A stretch of 33,389 bases of DNA from an uncultured Lachnospiraceae bacterium. GTDB lineage: Bacteria; Bacillota; Clostridia; Lachnospirales; Lachnospiraceae. The stretch spans positions 1 through 33,389 of the forward strand of contig CAJTVQ010000045.1 in the NCBI GenBank assembly GCA_910579935.1. Direction: 5' to 3'. The position numbers and the translations under genes are program-made. Below the pieces are notes generated by a model, which was not told the origin of the DNA, made no database searches, and was given only the letters and a program-made list of their open reading frames with translations. Position 1 is the first letter of the stretch. Each line of letters starts with the position of its first letter. Shown in pieces: positions 1 through 8,814 of the stretch.

Positions 1-168
1 TAAATTGCTGTTTATCTCACCAACATTTGCTTTGAGCTTGTCCAGCTCCCCCTGTATCACCGGCCCCAGACGGGCATCCATAAAAAACCCTTTCTCTGTT
101 GCCAGCATATGGTTCACGCCTCTTAATAAAATCCAGTCCCTTAATGCCTTCACATTTAAAATTCCCAT
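1..168 (-). CDS. Tail/baseplate-distal protein, 5' part only
   Basis: An open frame of 56 codons starts with ATG at 168, directly after the stop of the preceding small gene (TAAATG junction), and runs off the left edge. GGGGAAGAATAA before the ATG can serve as ribosome binding site. The visible N-terminus begins MGILNVKALRDWI and continues with a helical, charged stretch (ELDKLKANVGEINSNL) that looks like the start of a coiled coil. No family is recognised. Its place after the baseplate genes suggests a tail-fibre-associated protein or the start of the lysis region. That is inference from position only. Confidence 0.6.
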   Translation of the reverse strand, partial: MGILNVKALRDWILLRGVNHMLATEKGFFMDARLGPVIQGELDKLKANVGEINSNL

Positions 169-399
169 TTATTCTTCCCCGCTTTCTGTATTCTGATTCC
201 CGTTTCCTTCTGTTTCCTCATTCAGCAGTGCCATCGTTTCTTCATAAGACAGTTCCATATCTTTCTGCATCTGCCCCACCAGGGTCTTATGCTTTACCCG
301 CTTCGTTCCCGTTCCGTCCCCCATTCTCACGATATAATCGCTTTCCCCGGATATCTCCGTCCCTTCCCTTAATTCAGGTATTTTTATTCCCGTATTCAT
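169..399 (-). CDS. Small tail-fibre-region protein, 76 aa
   Basis: A 76-residue acidic protein preceded by a strong AAAGGAGG site 11-12 nt before the ATG. The segment around residues 10-40 (REGTEISGESDYIVRMGDG, then TKRVKHKTLV) resembles the short linker motif often seen at the start of phage receptor-binding or collar-like fibre proteins, where a value list is followed by a 'xxTLV' strand. The C-terminus is Glu/Asn-rich and probably disordered. It lies between the baseplate protein and the truncated leftmost gene, so a tail-tip accessory role is likely. The function is unknown. Confidence 0.7.
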   Translation of the reverse strand: MNTGIKIPELREGTEISGESDYIVRMGDGTGTKRVKHKTLVGQMQKDMELSYEETMALLNEETEGNGNQNTESGEE

Positions 400-432
400 G
401 CCTGCAAAAACCTCCTTTTTTCCATCTTAAAA

Positions 433-1512
433 TCAACAGCACTTACATACAGGCCAGTCAGCCAGCAGCGGTATCCCCATATCATCGGTCATGTAATCGC
501 CATCGGATGTTTCTATCCTTGCCGCAGCCATTCCGGTAAATATCATTTCTTCCACATCTTCCATCCGTCCGGTCAGTCCTTCCAGTCCGTTCGCAAGGTT
601 TCCCGCCGGATCCGTGCCGAGCATTCCCTTGATACGGTCGAACCATGCTAAAAATTCCGCCTCATGGGTATTCCTGAAATCAAGAAGCTGCTGTGTCAAT
701 TCCGCCAGATCAGCGTCCCCCTTCGATTTCAGCGCTGACATGTATCCTGAAATGTCCCTGTTGAAATCGTTATACAGTTTCTCTCCCAGGCTGACCAGAT
801 TGTTATATGCGTCCGTGCTGTCTTTTTTCAGTGCATTTATGTAATTTGTTATGTCCGTATCAAAATCCTGATAAGCTTTCTGGGCCATCTGGCAGAACTC
901 TTTGTAACTGGTTTCGGATTTATCTACAAATTCCTCATAGAATGCCTCAAACTGTGCAAAAAACACTTCCGTATCAATATGGTCGATCAGCTGCGTAATA
1001 TATCCGCATACGGAACTGTTCGGACGAGTATCCGTTATGCTGCTCTGTGTTATGCTCTTCTGTCCGGCAGTCAGACGGATATTGGCAAGGCACAGTTCAA
1101 AATAGTCCCCCGCATTCGGTCTGACCAGTGCCGGTGCTGCCGGATTTGCTGCCTCTGTCCCTGTCCTGACCACAATTTCCACCATCCGTTCCAGATAGTT
1201 GCAGCGCATGATAACACGGTCTATCCTGCTGTACTTCTGCGGGGCCGGTTCAATATCCAGTTCCATTTTTTCGTCATTATAGGCAAAATGCCCCTTCACC
1301 ATGCCAAAGCCCGGCTGTACTTCAACCTTCGTACCGCTGCCGGTCCCCAACACCTGAAAACAGTTCTTAGGCTGCGCAAGGACACCGTCACTGACAAGTC
1401 CTGCAAGCAGCAGCGCAAACAGGTCAGAGGTTTCGGCCCTGTCAAAAACCGGCATTCCCTCATCATCCACGCCTATGATATCCGAATCAAAATACCCGTA
1501 TCTTAAAGCCAT
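433..1512 (-). CDS. Upper baseplate / tail-tip structural protein, 359 aa
   Basis: A 359-residue protein starting MALRYGYFDSDIIGVDDEGMP, which is the typical opening of baseplate upper proteins in Firmicute siphophages. Residues 1-165 are beta-rich and carry a conserved-looking segment (PAPQKYSRIDRVIMRC, then AGDYFELCLANIRLTAG, then SSITDTRPNSSVCG). Residues 170-310 are a long heptad-like helical region rich in Phe, Tyr and Asp (YKEFCQMAQKAYQDFDTDI and similar). The C-terminus ends in CKCC. It follows the hub gene with no gap and precedes the small fibre protein. The likely role is to connect the tail hub to the receptor-binding fibre. The exact family is not certain. Confidence 0.75.
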   Translation of the reverse strand: MALRYGYFDSDIIGVDDEGMPVFDRAETSDLFALLLAGLVSDGVLAQPKNCFQVLGTGSGTKVEVQPGFGMVKGHFAYNDEKMELDIEPAPQKYSRIDRVIMRCNYLERMVEIVVRTGTEAANPAAPALVRPNAGDYFELCLANIRLTAGQKSITQSSITDTRPNSSVCGYITQLIDHIDTEVFFAQFEAFYEEFVDKSETSYKEFCQMAQKAYQDFDTDITNYINALKKDSTDAYNNLVSLGEKLYNDFNRDISGYMSALKSKGDADLAELTQQLLDFRNTHEAEFLAWFDRIKGMLGTDPAGNLANGLEGLTGRMEDVEEMIFTGMAAARIETSDGDYMTDDMGIPLLADWPVCKCC

Positions 1513-2607
1513 TTATGTTGTCTCCTTTCTGATAATCTTTTTGAAGTCGGTCGCACTGTCCGTTCCGAAAATAACGCTTAACGTCCTTCTGGCCCCCTCA
1601 AATACTTCCTGAATTTCCGTAATACGCTTTGAGCACTCTATATTTACATCACTGTACCGGTAAGTACACAGATCTCCCAAATCAAAATCCGTACCGTAAA
1701 CCAGATTGGCAGCCGGATCCACGTCACTGTCAACCTTTTCAAGAACCGCATAGTCCGCTAATTTTTCAAGCCCGCGCTGAAACAGCAGGTCCCGATACTG
1801 CGCATCCGTATAGTTCACTGTGTCAGAATGCTGCTGAAGGTCCCTTGCATCCACCCACAATTCCCGGCGTTCTTCATCCGGTCCTTGCCTTATGTCCACT
1901 TCTACTATTTCCCGGGCGGAACCTTCGCCCTCTCCTGCCACGTATGCAAAATTTCTATGATCGGATTCATCCCTGTCGTACTGCGCATTTTTGATATTCC
2001 GGAAACTGTCCGAAAAAATTGCCCAGCTGTTTTTGTCCTGGGAATCCCTCCGGTCAAGCCCCTGCCACACTTCGTAGGTCAGGCTGTTTTCAAGATAGTC
2101 AAACACAAGCCGCTGTGACATTTCCTGTGTTTTCAGTGTGTCATACAGGCGGTCTCCCACGTGGTCTCCCGTGTTCTGCAGTGTAATGGAAGAACCGCCG
2201 CCGCGAACGGCGCCCAGCCTTATATTTCTAATTTTCCGGGCAGCACTGGCGGGATTGATGATATATTGCTCCACCACAGCGCGGGCCAGTGTTTCAGGCG
2301 TACCCGCCCGGCTGAATGTCGGGCAGATCACATTGTTATTCAGCAGATGTTCCGCAAAGTAGCCCTTGCAGTATGCCGTCTTCTCACCCTTCTCGCCGCG
2401 CATGAAATTCACTTCCCGGATAACCCCCAGTTCTGTACGGTCATTCCGGTACAGATACCGGCCGCTGTTTATCAGATCAAAATACCCTGCCGGAACATGA
2501 AGCTCGAAAATTCCAGGGCTGTAATAACGGCGGTACCACAGCAGGGTATTGAACACACCTATCGAACCCGTGGTCTGAAAATCCTTGTCAAGTATAATAA
2601 ACTGCAT
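1513..2607 (-). CDS. Gp37-like tail hub (siphovirus ReqiPepy6 Gp37-like)
   Basis: A 364-residue protein beginning MQFIILDKDFQTTGSIGVFNTLLWYRRYYSPGIFELHVPA. This N-terminus and the segments GVIREVNF, YFAEHLLNNNVI, YGTDFDLGDLCTYR and ITEIQEVFEGARRTLSVIFG are characteristic of the ReqiPepy6 Gp37-like family (PF14594), which is related to the tail-associated hub (gp27-like) ring below the distal tail protein. It starts one base after the stop of the distal tail gene and is probably translationally coupled to it. No endopeptidase extension is visible, so it is a short hub and any cell-wall hydrolase must be encoded elsewhere. Confidence 0.85.
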   Translation of the reverse strand: MQFIILDKDFQTTGSIGVFNTLLWYRRYYSPGIFELHVPAGYFDLINSGRYLYRNDRTELGVIREVNFMRGEKGEKTAYCKGYFAEHLLNNNVICPTFSRAGTPETLARAVVEQYIINPASAARKIRNIRLGAVRGGGSSITLQNTGDHVGDRLYDTLKTQEMSQRLVFDYLENSLTYEVWQGLDRRDSQDKNSWAIFSDSFRNIKNAQYDRDESDHRNFAYVAGEGEGSAREIVEVDIRQGPDEERRELWVDARDLQQHSDTVNYTDAQYRDLLFQRGLEKLADYAVLEKVDSDVDPAANLVYGTDFDLGDLCTYRYSDVNIECSKRITEIQEVFEGARRTLSVIFGTDSATDFKKIIRKETT

Positions 2608-2608
2608 G

Positions 2609-3526
2609 TCACACCCCCAGATATTTAGGCCTGTAATACAGGTTTACATCAAGATTCGTATAATTCTCATCCGCATCGTATTCAAGATAATTGTCCCCCA
2701 CTTCCAACTGGAAGGGTTCCGATTTCCGGTCAATATGATGGTAATAGTTTGTCCCGTTCAACTCGATCACCTGATGGCGCGGGTCCGTATCTACCAGCAG
2801 GACGTCTCCCATTACCATGCTGCACACTACCCGCATGAATTGTCCGGTTCCTGTATTGGTTATTTTGGGATTCTTCACATCCCCCCTCTTAGCCACGAAC
2901 TGTATCTGCACGCCCGTCGGCACGTCCCCGTCATTGGCAAGCACCACTTCCTTATGCAGTGTCCGGTAGCCGGTGATCATACCGCCCAGCATCAGCCCCC
3001 TTGCCCTTTCCGGATAATCCTTTTTGTTTGTGGCACGCCTTGCCAGGCTGTGCCAGGGAAAGTGGAACTGTGCCGTATAGTGGGCCATGTTCTTGCCAAA
3101 GTTGTCAATATTCAGCATGTAGGGATCCGGACACTTTAAATCCACAATAATGCCCAGCCTCGTATCAAGGTTCTTCTGCTCCGCGAATGTCCACCCTTCC
3201 AGCTCATACCCAATATTCCGGGAAATCCCCATATTTGTGATCAGGGCTTTCCCGGTATACTTTGGATTGAAAAATTTAATAACGGCGGCCCTGTTTTCCG
3301 GATTATTCCGGCCGCTCCTGAATTTCGCTTCGATGTGGATGGGGCGGCTTCCTATCTTCTTTCCGTCCACCGAATCCCCGTCCACCAGCGCATTATCCGA
3401 CGTACTTATTTCCAGCTCCGATGATTCCAGTCCGGAAACTTTTGTAATGTCCAGATCCTCCCCCGGTCCCATGGCCAGGGTTCTGCCGTTGCAGGCCAGT
3501 TCAATTCTCAGCGTATTTACCGTCAT
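2609..3526 (-). CDS. Distal tail protein (Dit-like, phage tail family)
   Basis: A 305-residue protein placed immediately after the tape measure. The stop and start overlap as TAATG. The beta-rich N-terminal half (LDITKVSGLESSELEIS, then GSRPIHIEAKF) and the segment VIKFFNPKYTGKALI match the tail-ring domain of Dit proteins. The second half (TVQF-like sandwich with NTGTGQFMRVV and EPFQLEVGDNYLEYDAD) looks like the galectin-like domain. Dit forms the hexameric ring joining the tail tube end to the hub. Gene order tape measure, Dit, hub is the standard siphovirus arrangement. Confidence comes from both motif impression and order. Confidence 0.85.
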   Translation of the reverse strand: MTVNTLRIELACNGRTLAMGPGEDLDITKVSGLESSELEISTSDNALVDGDSVDGKKIGSRPIHIEAKFRSGRNNPENRAAVIKFFNPKYTGKALITNMGISRNIGYELEGWTFAEQKNLDTRLGIIVDLKCPDPYMLNIDNFGKNMAHYTAQFHFPWHSLARRATNKKDYPERARGLMLGGMITGYRTLHKEVVLANDGDVPTGVQIQFVAKRGDVKNPKITNTGTGQFMRVVCSMVMGDVLLVDTDPRHQVIELNGTNYYHHIDRKSEPFQLEVGDNYLEYDADENYTNLDVNLYYRPKYLGV

Positions 3527-6500
3527 TACTTCACTCCTCCTGCCATTTTCCTAAAAGCTTCTCTCTGCGCCCTGTTTACCTCTGCCGCTGTTGCAGTCTT
3601 CACATGGTAATTATTTTCCTGTTCCAAATGGTTATCGTTATATACAACGGTTCCTGCAGAGGTCAGGGCCCTTGCACCTGCCGCACCGGAGGCATTTAAT
3701 GTAATCTCGCCCATGGAAGCCGCTACCGTTCCCTGCATTGCCGCCAAAAGTTCACCCGCCTGCTCCTTCATGTCACGCAGCGTCTCCGGCATGGATTTTT
3801 TCACGCCCTCCATCGTGCCGGGCATCAGCCAGCGGCCGAATTCGTCGCGGAATCTTCGTGACGGGGAGTGAACGCCCAGCGCATCCTTGGCGCCCTCCAA
3901 AAGGCTGTTAGCAAGGTCCGCAACTTTTCCCTTTAACCAGTCCCATCCGCTTGAGATGCCGTTCCAGATACCGGAAACAATGTTGCTCCCGATTTCCGCC
4001 ATTTTGGAAGGCAGGCCGCTCACGCCGTTCACTACGGCATCAAATAATCCCCTGGCTGCCCCGGCTCCTTTGGAAGCCAGCTCATTCCCCCAGGAAACTA
4101 CCTTTGAAACGACATCCGACAGGTACGCCGCAATTTTCCCGGGCAGTTCGGATATAAGGGAAATAACCGCCGAAATCATGTTACTGATCGCTGTTTTTGC
4201 GGTATTCAGCATCTGCTGGCCCCACGCGGTCACCTTTGTGACGGTATTGACCAACCACGTCCACACTTTTCCGGGCAGTTCGGATATAAGGGAGATAACC
4301 GCCGAAATCATATTGCTGGTCGCTGTTTTTGCGGTGGAAAGCATCTGCTGGCCCCATTGCGTGACCTTCGTCACCACATTTACAAGCCATGTCCAGACTT
4401 TTCCCGGTAATTCGGAAATCAGGCTGACAATGGCTGAAATCATTTTGCTGACCGCTGTTTTCGCGGTATTCAGCATCTGCTGGCCCCATGCGGTCACTTT
4501 TGTCACCACGTTGACGAGCCATGTCCAGATTTTCCCTGGGAGTGTTGCGATTAAATCGGCAACAGTGTTCACTACATTCAGCATTATGCTCTGTGCATTG
4601 CTGAGCATCTGCTGGCCCCATGCAATAATTTCCTGAACAGTCTGATCAAGATATGCGGCCAGTTCAGCGGGCATATTTGCAATCCCGTTCACAAGCCCCT
4701 GCACCAAATAATCACCCTGTTCAGTCATCACGGTTGACGGGCTGTGTATACCGAAAAATGACTTGATTCCGTCCAAAATACCAGAACCCAGTTCAACGGC
4801 TGCATCCCATACTGCACCAACGCCACCGATCAAGCCGTTCACAATACCGGCTATAATATCAGGCACGGCCCCAGCTAAACCGGTCACTATTTCAGGAACC
4901 GCCGTTATAATCTGCCATAACAGATCTTTTGCCGCCGTGAATATCTGCGGGATGGCCTGTGCTAAACCTGTAGCAATCGCTGTTATGATCTTTGGAAGGT
5001 TTTCAGCAATCGCCACGACAATATCAGGAATTGCTTCAATGATTGCCATCAACAATGTGATGGCTGCTTCTAACAGCTGCGGAAGCGCACCCACAAGCCC
5101 GCTGACAAGTGCTGTTATGATCTGCGGCAAATTGTCCACGATTGCCTGAATAATAACAGGGATCGCCTCAATAATGCCCATTAACAGCTGAATTGCACCG
5201 TCTACGATCCGGGAAATATTCTGTGAAAAGAAGTCAATGATCGTGGTGATCAGCGTGGGAAGTGCCTGTAATAGCTGTTCGATCACTACGGGCAGGGCTT
5301 CCAGTATGGCCATAAATAACTGAATAGCGCCCTCCAGTAAAACGGGAATTCCTTCCGCCAGTCCCTGTACCAATCCCATGATCAACTGCAGGGCGGCGTC
5401 CACAAGTGCCGGAAGATTTTCAACCAATGCCAGTGCCATATCCGTAACAATAACAGCCGCCTGTGTCATCAGTGTGGGAAGTGCGTCAGCAATTCCTTCC
5501 GCCAGTGCAACAATAATATCCGCACCGGCCTGTAGAATATCCGGCATCCAGTCAACAATACATTCCACAATGTCAGTGATTGCCGTGGAAGCCGCCTGAA
5601 CCATCTGCGGCGCACCGGCGGCAATTCCTTCCGCCAGCTTGCCGATCAGGACTATGGCCGTCGTCCATATTTCACCGACGCAGGACATCAGGCCGGTAAC
5701 AAGGGACGTGATCAGACTTGCCCCCGATTCACCGATACCCGCCGCGCTTTTCAGTCCGTCACAGAAGGAATGTATCAGATTTACGGCGGCGTCAATGACC
5801 ATAGGGGCCGCATCTGCAATCCGCTGTACAATCCGCGCCAGCACATTACCAACGGAACCAACCAGTCCCTCAAAACCACCTTCATTAAACGCATCCTGAA
5901 GCTGCTGAACCATCCCCTGCGCTTCTTTTACCACGTCCTTTGCCGTATCCTGCATGGTTTCATACATGGACACGCCCAGCCCTTCAAGACCGGACTGAAG
6001 AATTGTCAGCTGGCCCTGTAAATTGTCCTGCATGATTGCGGCCATTTCTTCCGCCGTCCCATTGCAGTTCGCGATGGAATTGGATAACTTTTCAAAATCC
6101 GCATCTGACGCGTTAACGATTGCCAGCAGTCCGGACATTGCTTCCTGACCGCCCAGCATGGCCGCATAGCTGGCTTTTTCGTCCTCTGTAAGACCGGAAA
6201 AGCCTTTCCGCATATCGCCCACAATTTCAGACAACGGCTTCATTTTGCCGGATGCGTCCGTAATGGACAGACCCAGTGCATTCATAGCGGTCTGCGATTC
6301 CTTCGTGGGCTTTGCAAGCCTTGTCATAATGGAGCGCAAAGCGGTACCGGCCTGACCGCCTTTTATACCGGCGTTTGCCATCAGCCCAATAGCCGTAGCG
6401 GTATCTTCCGCGGAATACCCCAGCGAACCCGCCAGCGGAGCCACATACTTGAAAGTTTCCCCCATCATACCGACATTGGTATTTGCGTTGGATGATGCCG

Positions 6501-7074
6501 CCGCCAGTATATCCGCAAAATGCGTGGATTCCGATGCTGACATTCCAAAAGCTGTAAGGGCATCCGTCACAATATCGGAAGTGGCCGCCAGGTCCTCACC
6601 GGATGCGGCCGCAAGATTCATGATGCCTTCAATGCCGCCCAGCATATCTTCCGTTTTCCACCCAGCCATTGCCATATAATTAAGGGCCTCCGCTGATTCA
6701 GTCGCGCTGAATTTCGTGGAAGCCCCCATTTCCTTGGCTTTTGCTGACAAAATATTCATTGCAGTTTCAGTTGTATTAGCACCTTCCTTAAAGGAAAGCC
6801 CCATCTCATTGGCTACTCTGACAATATCAGGAAGATCCTTATCAGCCACAGTACCCATAACCGCCTGCACCTGCGACATCCCCGCTTCAAAGTCAGAGCC
6901 GACTTTAATAGCGGCGCCGGCCAGCGCAGTAATTCCCGCTGCGGCGCCTTCCAAAACTTTTGTAGTAACTGACAGTCCTTTCTGTGCGGCACTGCCAATA
7001 CCATTTAAGCCTTTTTCAAAACCCGAACTGTCTATTTTAGTATCAAAATTTAACGAACCGTCATTGTTGGCCAT
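3526..7074 (-). CDS. Tail tape measure protein, 1182 aa
   Basis: The longest gene of the window. Residues about 60-330 form a TP901-type core (FEAGMSQVQAVMG, then KFSATESAEALNYMAMAGW, then GTALRSIMTRLAKP). Residues about 450-740 are strongly hydrophobic and repetitive (patterns such as LLMGIIEAIPVIIQAIVDNLP), giving several likely membrane-active helices. Residues about 825-1010 carry a repeated 44-residue unit marked by WGQQML and WTWLVN. The tail holds two GVHSPS/GIHSPS motifs common in tape measures. It sets tail length and helps DNA entry. At about 0.15 nm per residue it predicts a tail of roughly 175 nm. The start ATG is preceded by TGAGG. Confidence 0.95.
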   Translation of the reverse strand: MANNDGSLNFDTKIDSSGFEKGLNGIGSAAQKGLSVTTKVLEGAAAGITALAGAAIKVGSDFEAGMSQVQAVMGTVADKDLPDIVRVANEMGLSFKEGANTTETAMNILSAKAKEMGASTKFSATESAEALNYMAMAGWKTEDMLGGIEGIMNLAAASGEDLAATSDIVTDALTAFGMSASESTHFADILAAASSNANTNVGMMGETFKYVAPLAGSLGYSAEDTATAIGLMANAGIKGGQAGTALRSIMTRLAKPTKESQTAMNALGLSITDASGKMKPLSEIVGDMRKGFSGLTEDEKASYAAMLGGQEAMSGLLAIVNASDADFEKLSNSIANCNGTAEEMAAIMQDNLQGQLTILQSGLEGLGVSMYETMQDTAKDVVKEAQGMVQQLQDAFNEGGFEGLVGSVGNVLARIVQRIADAAPMVIDAAVNLIHSFCDGLKSAAGIGESGASLITSLVTGLMSCVGEIWTTAIVLIGKLAEGIAAGAPQMVQAASTAITDIVECIVDWMPDILQAGADIIVALAEGIADALPTLMTQAAVIVTDMALALVENLPALVDAALQLIMGLVQGLAEGIPVLLEGAIQLFMAILEALPVVIEQLLQALPTLITTIIDFFSQNISRIVDGAIQLLMGIIEAIPVIIQAIVDNLPQIITALVSGLVGALPQLLEAAITLLMAIIEAIPDIVVAIAENLPKIITAIATGLAQAIPQIFTAAKDLLWQIITAVPEIVTGLAGAVPDIIAGIVNGLIGGVGAVWDAAVELGSGILDGIKSFFGIHSPSTVMTEQGDYLVQGLVNGIANMPAELAAYLDQTVQEIIAWGQQMLSNAQSIMLNVVNTVADLIATLPGKIWTWLVNVVTKVTAWGQQMLNTAKTAVSKMISAIVSLISELPGKVWTWLVNVVTKVTQWGQQMLSTAKTATSNMISAVISLISELPGKVWTWLVNTVTKVTAWGQQMLNTAKTAISNMISAVISLISELPGKIAAYLSDVVSKVVSWGNELASKGAGAARGLFDAVVNGVSGLPSKMAEIGSNIVSGIWNGISSGWDWLKGKVADLANSLLEGAKDALGVHSPSRRFRDEFGRWLMPGTMEGVKKSMPETLRDMKEQAGELLAAMQGTVAASMGEITLNASGAAGARALTSAGTVVYNDNHLEQENNYHVKTATAAEVNRAQREAFRKMAGGVK
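4141..4536 (-). repeat. Three 132-bp in-frame tandem repeats in the tape measure gene
   Basis: Unit boundaries at 4141, 4273 and 4405 are exactly 132 bp (44 codons) apart. Each unit encodes a PGK-(V/I)WTWLVN(V/T)VTKVT-(A/Q)WGQQML core followed by a SLISEL linker. A diverged fourth unit continues toward 4640 with another WGQQML. Units differ mostly at scattered positions, so they are old enough to have diverged but still align over their whole length. Confidence 0.85.
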
Positions 7075-7084
7075 CTAAAAAACC

Positions 7085-7705
7085 TCACTTCATAAGCTGT
7101 GAAACGTCACCCCCTTTTTCAAGGATGGCGTTCAGTTCTTTTTCAAGCCTTATCTGTTCAGCCGATTCCGGGATCTTGTAGATCCGTTTCATTCGCTGAT
7201 AGAACTGTTTCTGTGCTTTTGGCATTTTGGGCGGTATCTCCATAGTGCGATAGCCCATAATTTTGCAGAAAAGCACCGTTTCCGGCAATCCTAAAAATAA
7301 GGCTCTAAACTGCCACCAATGAAGTCTGTTCTTTGTCAGGTCAATTCCATATGCTTCAATAAACGCAGCGTAAATATAACCGGCATCATGTTCATAAGAA
7401 AACGGCGGATCCTTACCGGAAGCGCCCCCTTCCGTTTCAGATCCCGCCGTTTCATCACTACCGCAGCGGTAAAACCACATAATCCCGTTCAATGCTTCCT
7501 GTACCATGTCCATATCGGACAGCAGCGGGAAAACGGCGTCCCCATAGTACAGCGTCAGCACAGTTTTCAGCTTTTCATCATCCGGCATGACCGGATCACT
7601 TAAAGTCTGTTCAAACAAAATGCCTGTTCTGTAATCTGTATTTATGGGGATCTCAATATCCGCTACAATGACGCTACAGGGCAGGTCATCCATTAAAACA
7701 TTCAT
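7085..7705 (-). CDS. Gp15-family tail assembly protein
   Basis: A 206-residue protein with the hallmark segment of the phage Gp15 family (PF06854): IMWFYRCG, then FSYEHDAGYIYAAFIEAYGIDLT, then LHWWQFRALFLGLPE. The C-terminus is basic and helical. It starts inside the stop codon of the preceding small gene (ATGA overlap) and precedes the tape measure, which is the position of the second tail assembly chaperone. Translation is best explained by independent ATGA-coupled initiation. The -1 frame entering from the upstream gene meets a TAA four codons before this ATG, so a simple frameshift fusion is unlikely. Confidence 0.85.
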   Translation of the reverse strand: MNVLMDDLPCSVIVADIEIPINTDYRTGILFEQTLSDPVMPDDEKLKTVLTLYYGDAVFPLLSDMDMVQEALNGIMWFYRCGSDETAGSETEGGASGKDPPFSYEHDAGYIYAAFIEAYGIDLTKNRLHWWQFRALFLGLPETVLFCKIMGYRTMEIPPKMPKAQKQFYQRMKRIYKIPESAEQIRLEKELNAILEKGGDVSQLMK

Positions 7706-8094
7706 GTGCGGTTAGGCTGGTTTTTCTGTTTCTGCTTGTGGCCCTGCACAGACTGGAAACTGTTCTGACGCTGCGTGTACTTGTTGGAAAGATCGTTGAA
7801 CCGTTTCTTTTCAGTCTTCTGCGCTTCCTCAATCCGGACCAGCGCTTCCAAATGTGCCATGACATTCTTGCTCCCCTGAAAAATACTGTCAGCAGTACCT
7901 TCACCGAAAACTTCATTGAAACAGGTTTCTATGCTCTGGTTCATCAGCTTATATTTTGCCGCAACACTGCCTTGCATGGTCTTGCTTTCGTTGATTTTGT
8001 CCCGCACTTTATATACAGCGGGTTCGAACTTTTCCATAAAGTCAGCATCCATAAAATCAACCTGCAAAGTTACTCCATTGATCTCGATATTCAT
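7702..8094 (-). CDS. Tail assembly chaperone (gpG-like), 130 aa
   Basis: A small protein starting MNIEINGVTLQVDFMDADFMEKFEPA, followed by a helical middle (NQSIETCFNEVFGEGTADSIFQG) and a basic, Gln/Asn/Lys-rich tail. This matches, by size, order and the 'FMDADFMEKYE' type opening, the first tail chaperone of clostridial siphophages. It lies between tail tube and Gp15. The start is preceded by AAAGGATG at good spacing. It probably coats the tape measure during tail assembly. Confidence 0.8.
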   Translation of the reverse strand: MNIEINGVTLQVDFMDADFMEKFEPAVYKVRDKINESKTMQGSVAAKYKLMNQSIETCFNEVFGEGTADSIFQGSKNVMAHLEALVRIEEAQKTEKKRFNDLSNKYTQRQNSFQSVQGHKQKQKNQPNRT

Positions 8095-8122
8095 TTTTTT
8101 TCATCCTTTCAATCACCACAGC

Positions 8123-8164
8123 GTATAAAAACAGCGCAAGGCCGTGGCGGTACCCTGCGCTGTT
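8123..8164 (-). terminator. Intrinsic terminator downstream of the tail tube gene
   Basis: A perfect 9-bp inverted repeat (AACAGCGCA at 8130-8138 and TGCGCTGTT at 8156-8164) with a GC-rich 17-nt loop. Read on the minus strand it is followed by TTTTAT. It lies in the 132-bp gap after the tail tube stop codon. It would reduce transcription into the tail chaperone/tape measure genes and so favour high tube protein output. No separate promoter is obvious between it and the next gene. Confidence 0.65.
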
Positions 8165-8226
8165 CTGAACGTCCACTGTCATGTAGATCAGTTGTCGTTT
8201 TCAGTAGTGTCATTATTGATTTCTGG

Positions 8227-8814
8227 TTACTCTGTATCTTCTCCGGGTTCTGTGACTTCTTCATCATCAAGTGCAAGGTCATATTTGCCTTTGAACCCAC
8301 CTTCTGTAAAGGTCTTTGTCACCGTATCAAACTTCCCGAAAACGGGATCCCCCACGGCATGGAGCGTACCGGAAGCACTGATTTTTTCCCCGCCATTTCC
8401 GGTGAAATCGCTGACCTCATTTGACACAATAAACTGCCGTGCGGTAAATTCCGCTTTTTCCTTTGACAGCGTGCCAATGGGATTAAACAATTCAACCCGC
8501 ACATAAACATGCTGCGCATCCGCTCCCGTATGGTGGTCACGCCCGTCTTTCCACAGGCTGTACAATGCCTTCTGCGAAGGTACTGCATCGAACTCATAGG
8601 AAAACTCTGTTTCATATCCGATAATGTCTGCGGATGACGTTACCTCATTGATATAAGTCGTGGAATCACTCTGCGCGCCGGGACTTTCATCCAGTTTGGT
8701 AAAACCGATTCCGCACAGTTCCATTTTCCCGCCAACCTCAAGATAATCCGCTATCTGATTCCGGATTAAAGCGCTTCTGCTTCCGCCGAAAATCTGTAAA
8801 TCAAATTTTTTCAT
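8227..8814 (-). CDS. Major tail tube protein with Prp-type N-terminal motif
   Basis: A 195-residue protein beginning MKKFDLQIFGGS, then a beta-rich body (GYETEFSYEFDAVPSQKALYSLWKDGRDH, then VYVRVELFNPIG, then FIVSNEVSDFTGNGGEKISASGTLHAVGDP) typical of siphovirus tail tube proteins of the phi13/TP901 type. The acidic tail ends in DDEEVTEPGEDTE. It overlaps the preceding tail terminator gene by ATGA. The opening KFDLQIFGG is the same kind of motif found at the start of this phage's scaffold and capsid and of ribosomal protein L27 precursors, so the N-terminus may be removed by the Prp protease encoded at 12359-12643. Confidence 0.88.
   Translation of the reverse strand: MKKFDLQIFGGSRSALIRNQIADYLEVGGKMELCGIGFTKLDESPGAQSDSTTYINEVTSSADIIGYETEFSYEFDAVPSQKALYSLWKDGRDHHTGADAQHVYVRVELFNPIGTLSKEKAEFTARQFIVSNEVSDFTGNGGEKISASGTLHAVGDPVFGKFDTVTKTFTEGGFKGKYDLALDDEEVTEPGEDTE

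Noticed and set aside
3887..4636. Plus-strand open frame of 249 codons with repeats
   Set aside because: Its repeats are just the reverse reading of the tape measure's 132-bp units.
7702..7760. Possible -1 programmed frameshift joining the two tail chaperone genes at an A-rich stretch (CAGAAAAAC)
   Set aside because: The -1 frame meets TAA four codons before the downstream ATG, so slippage there would give a short dead end. The ATGA overlap explains translation of the second gene.
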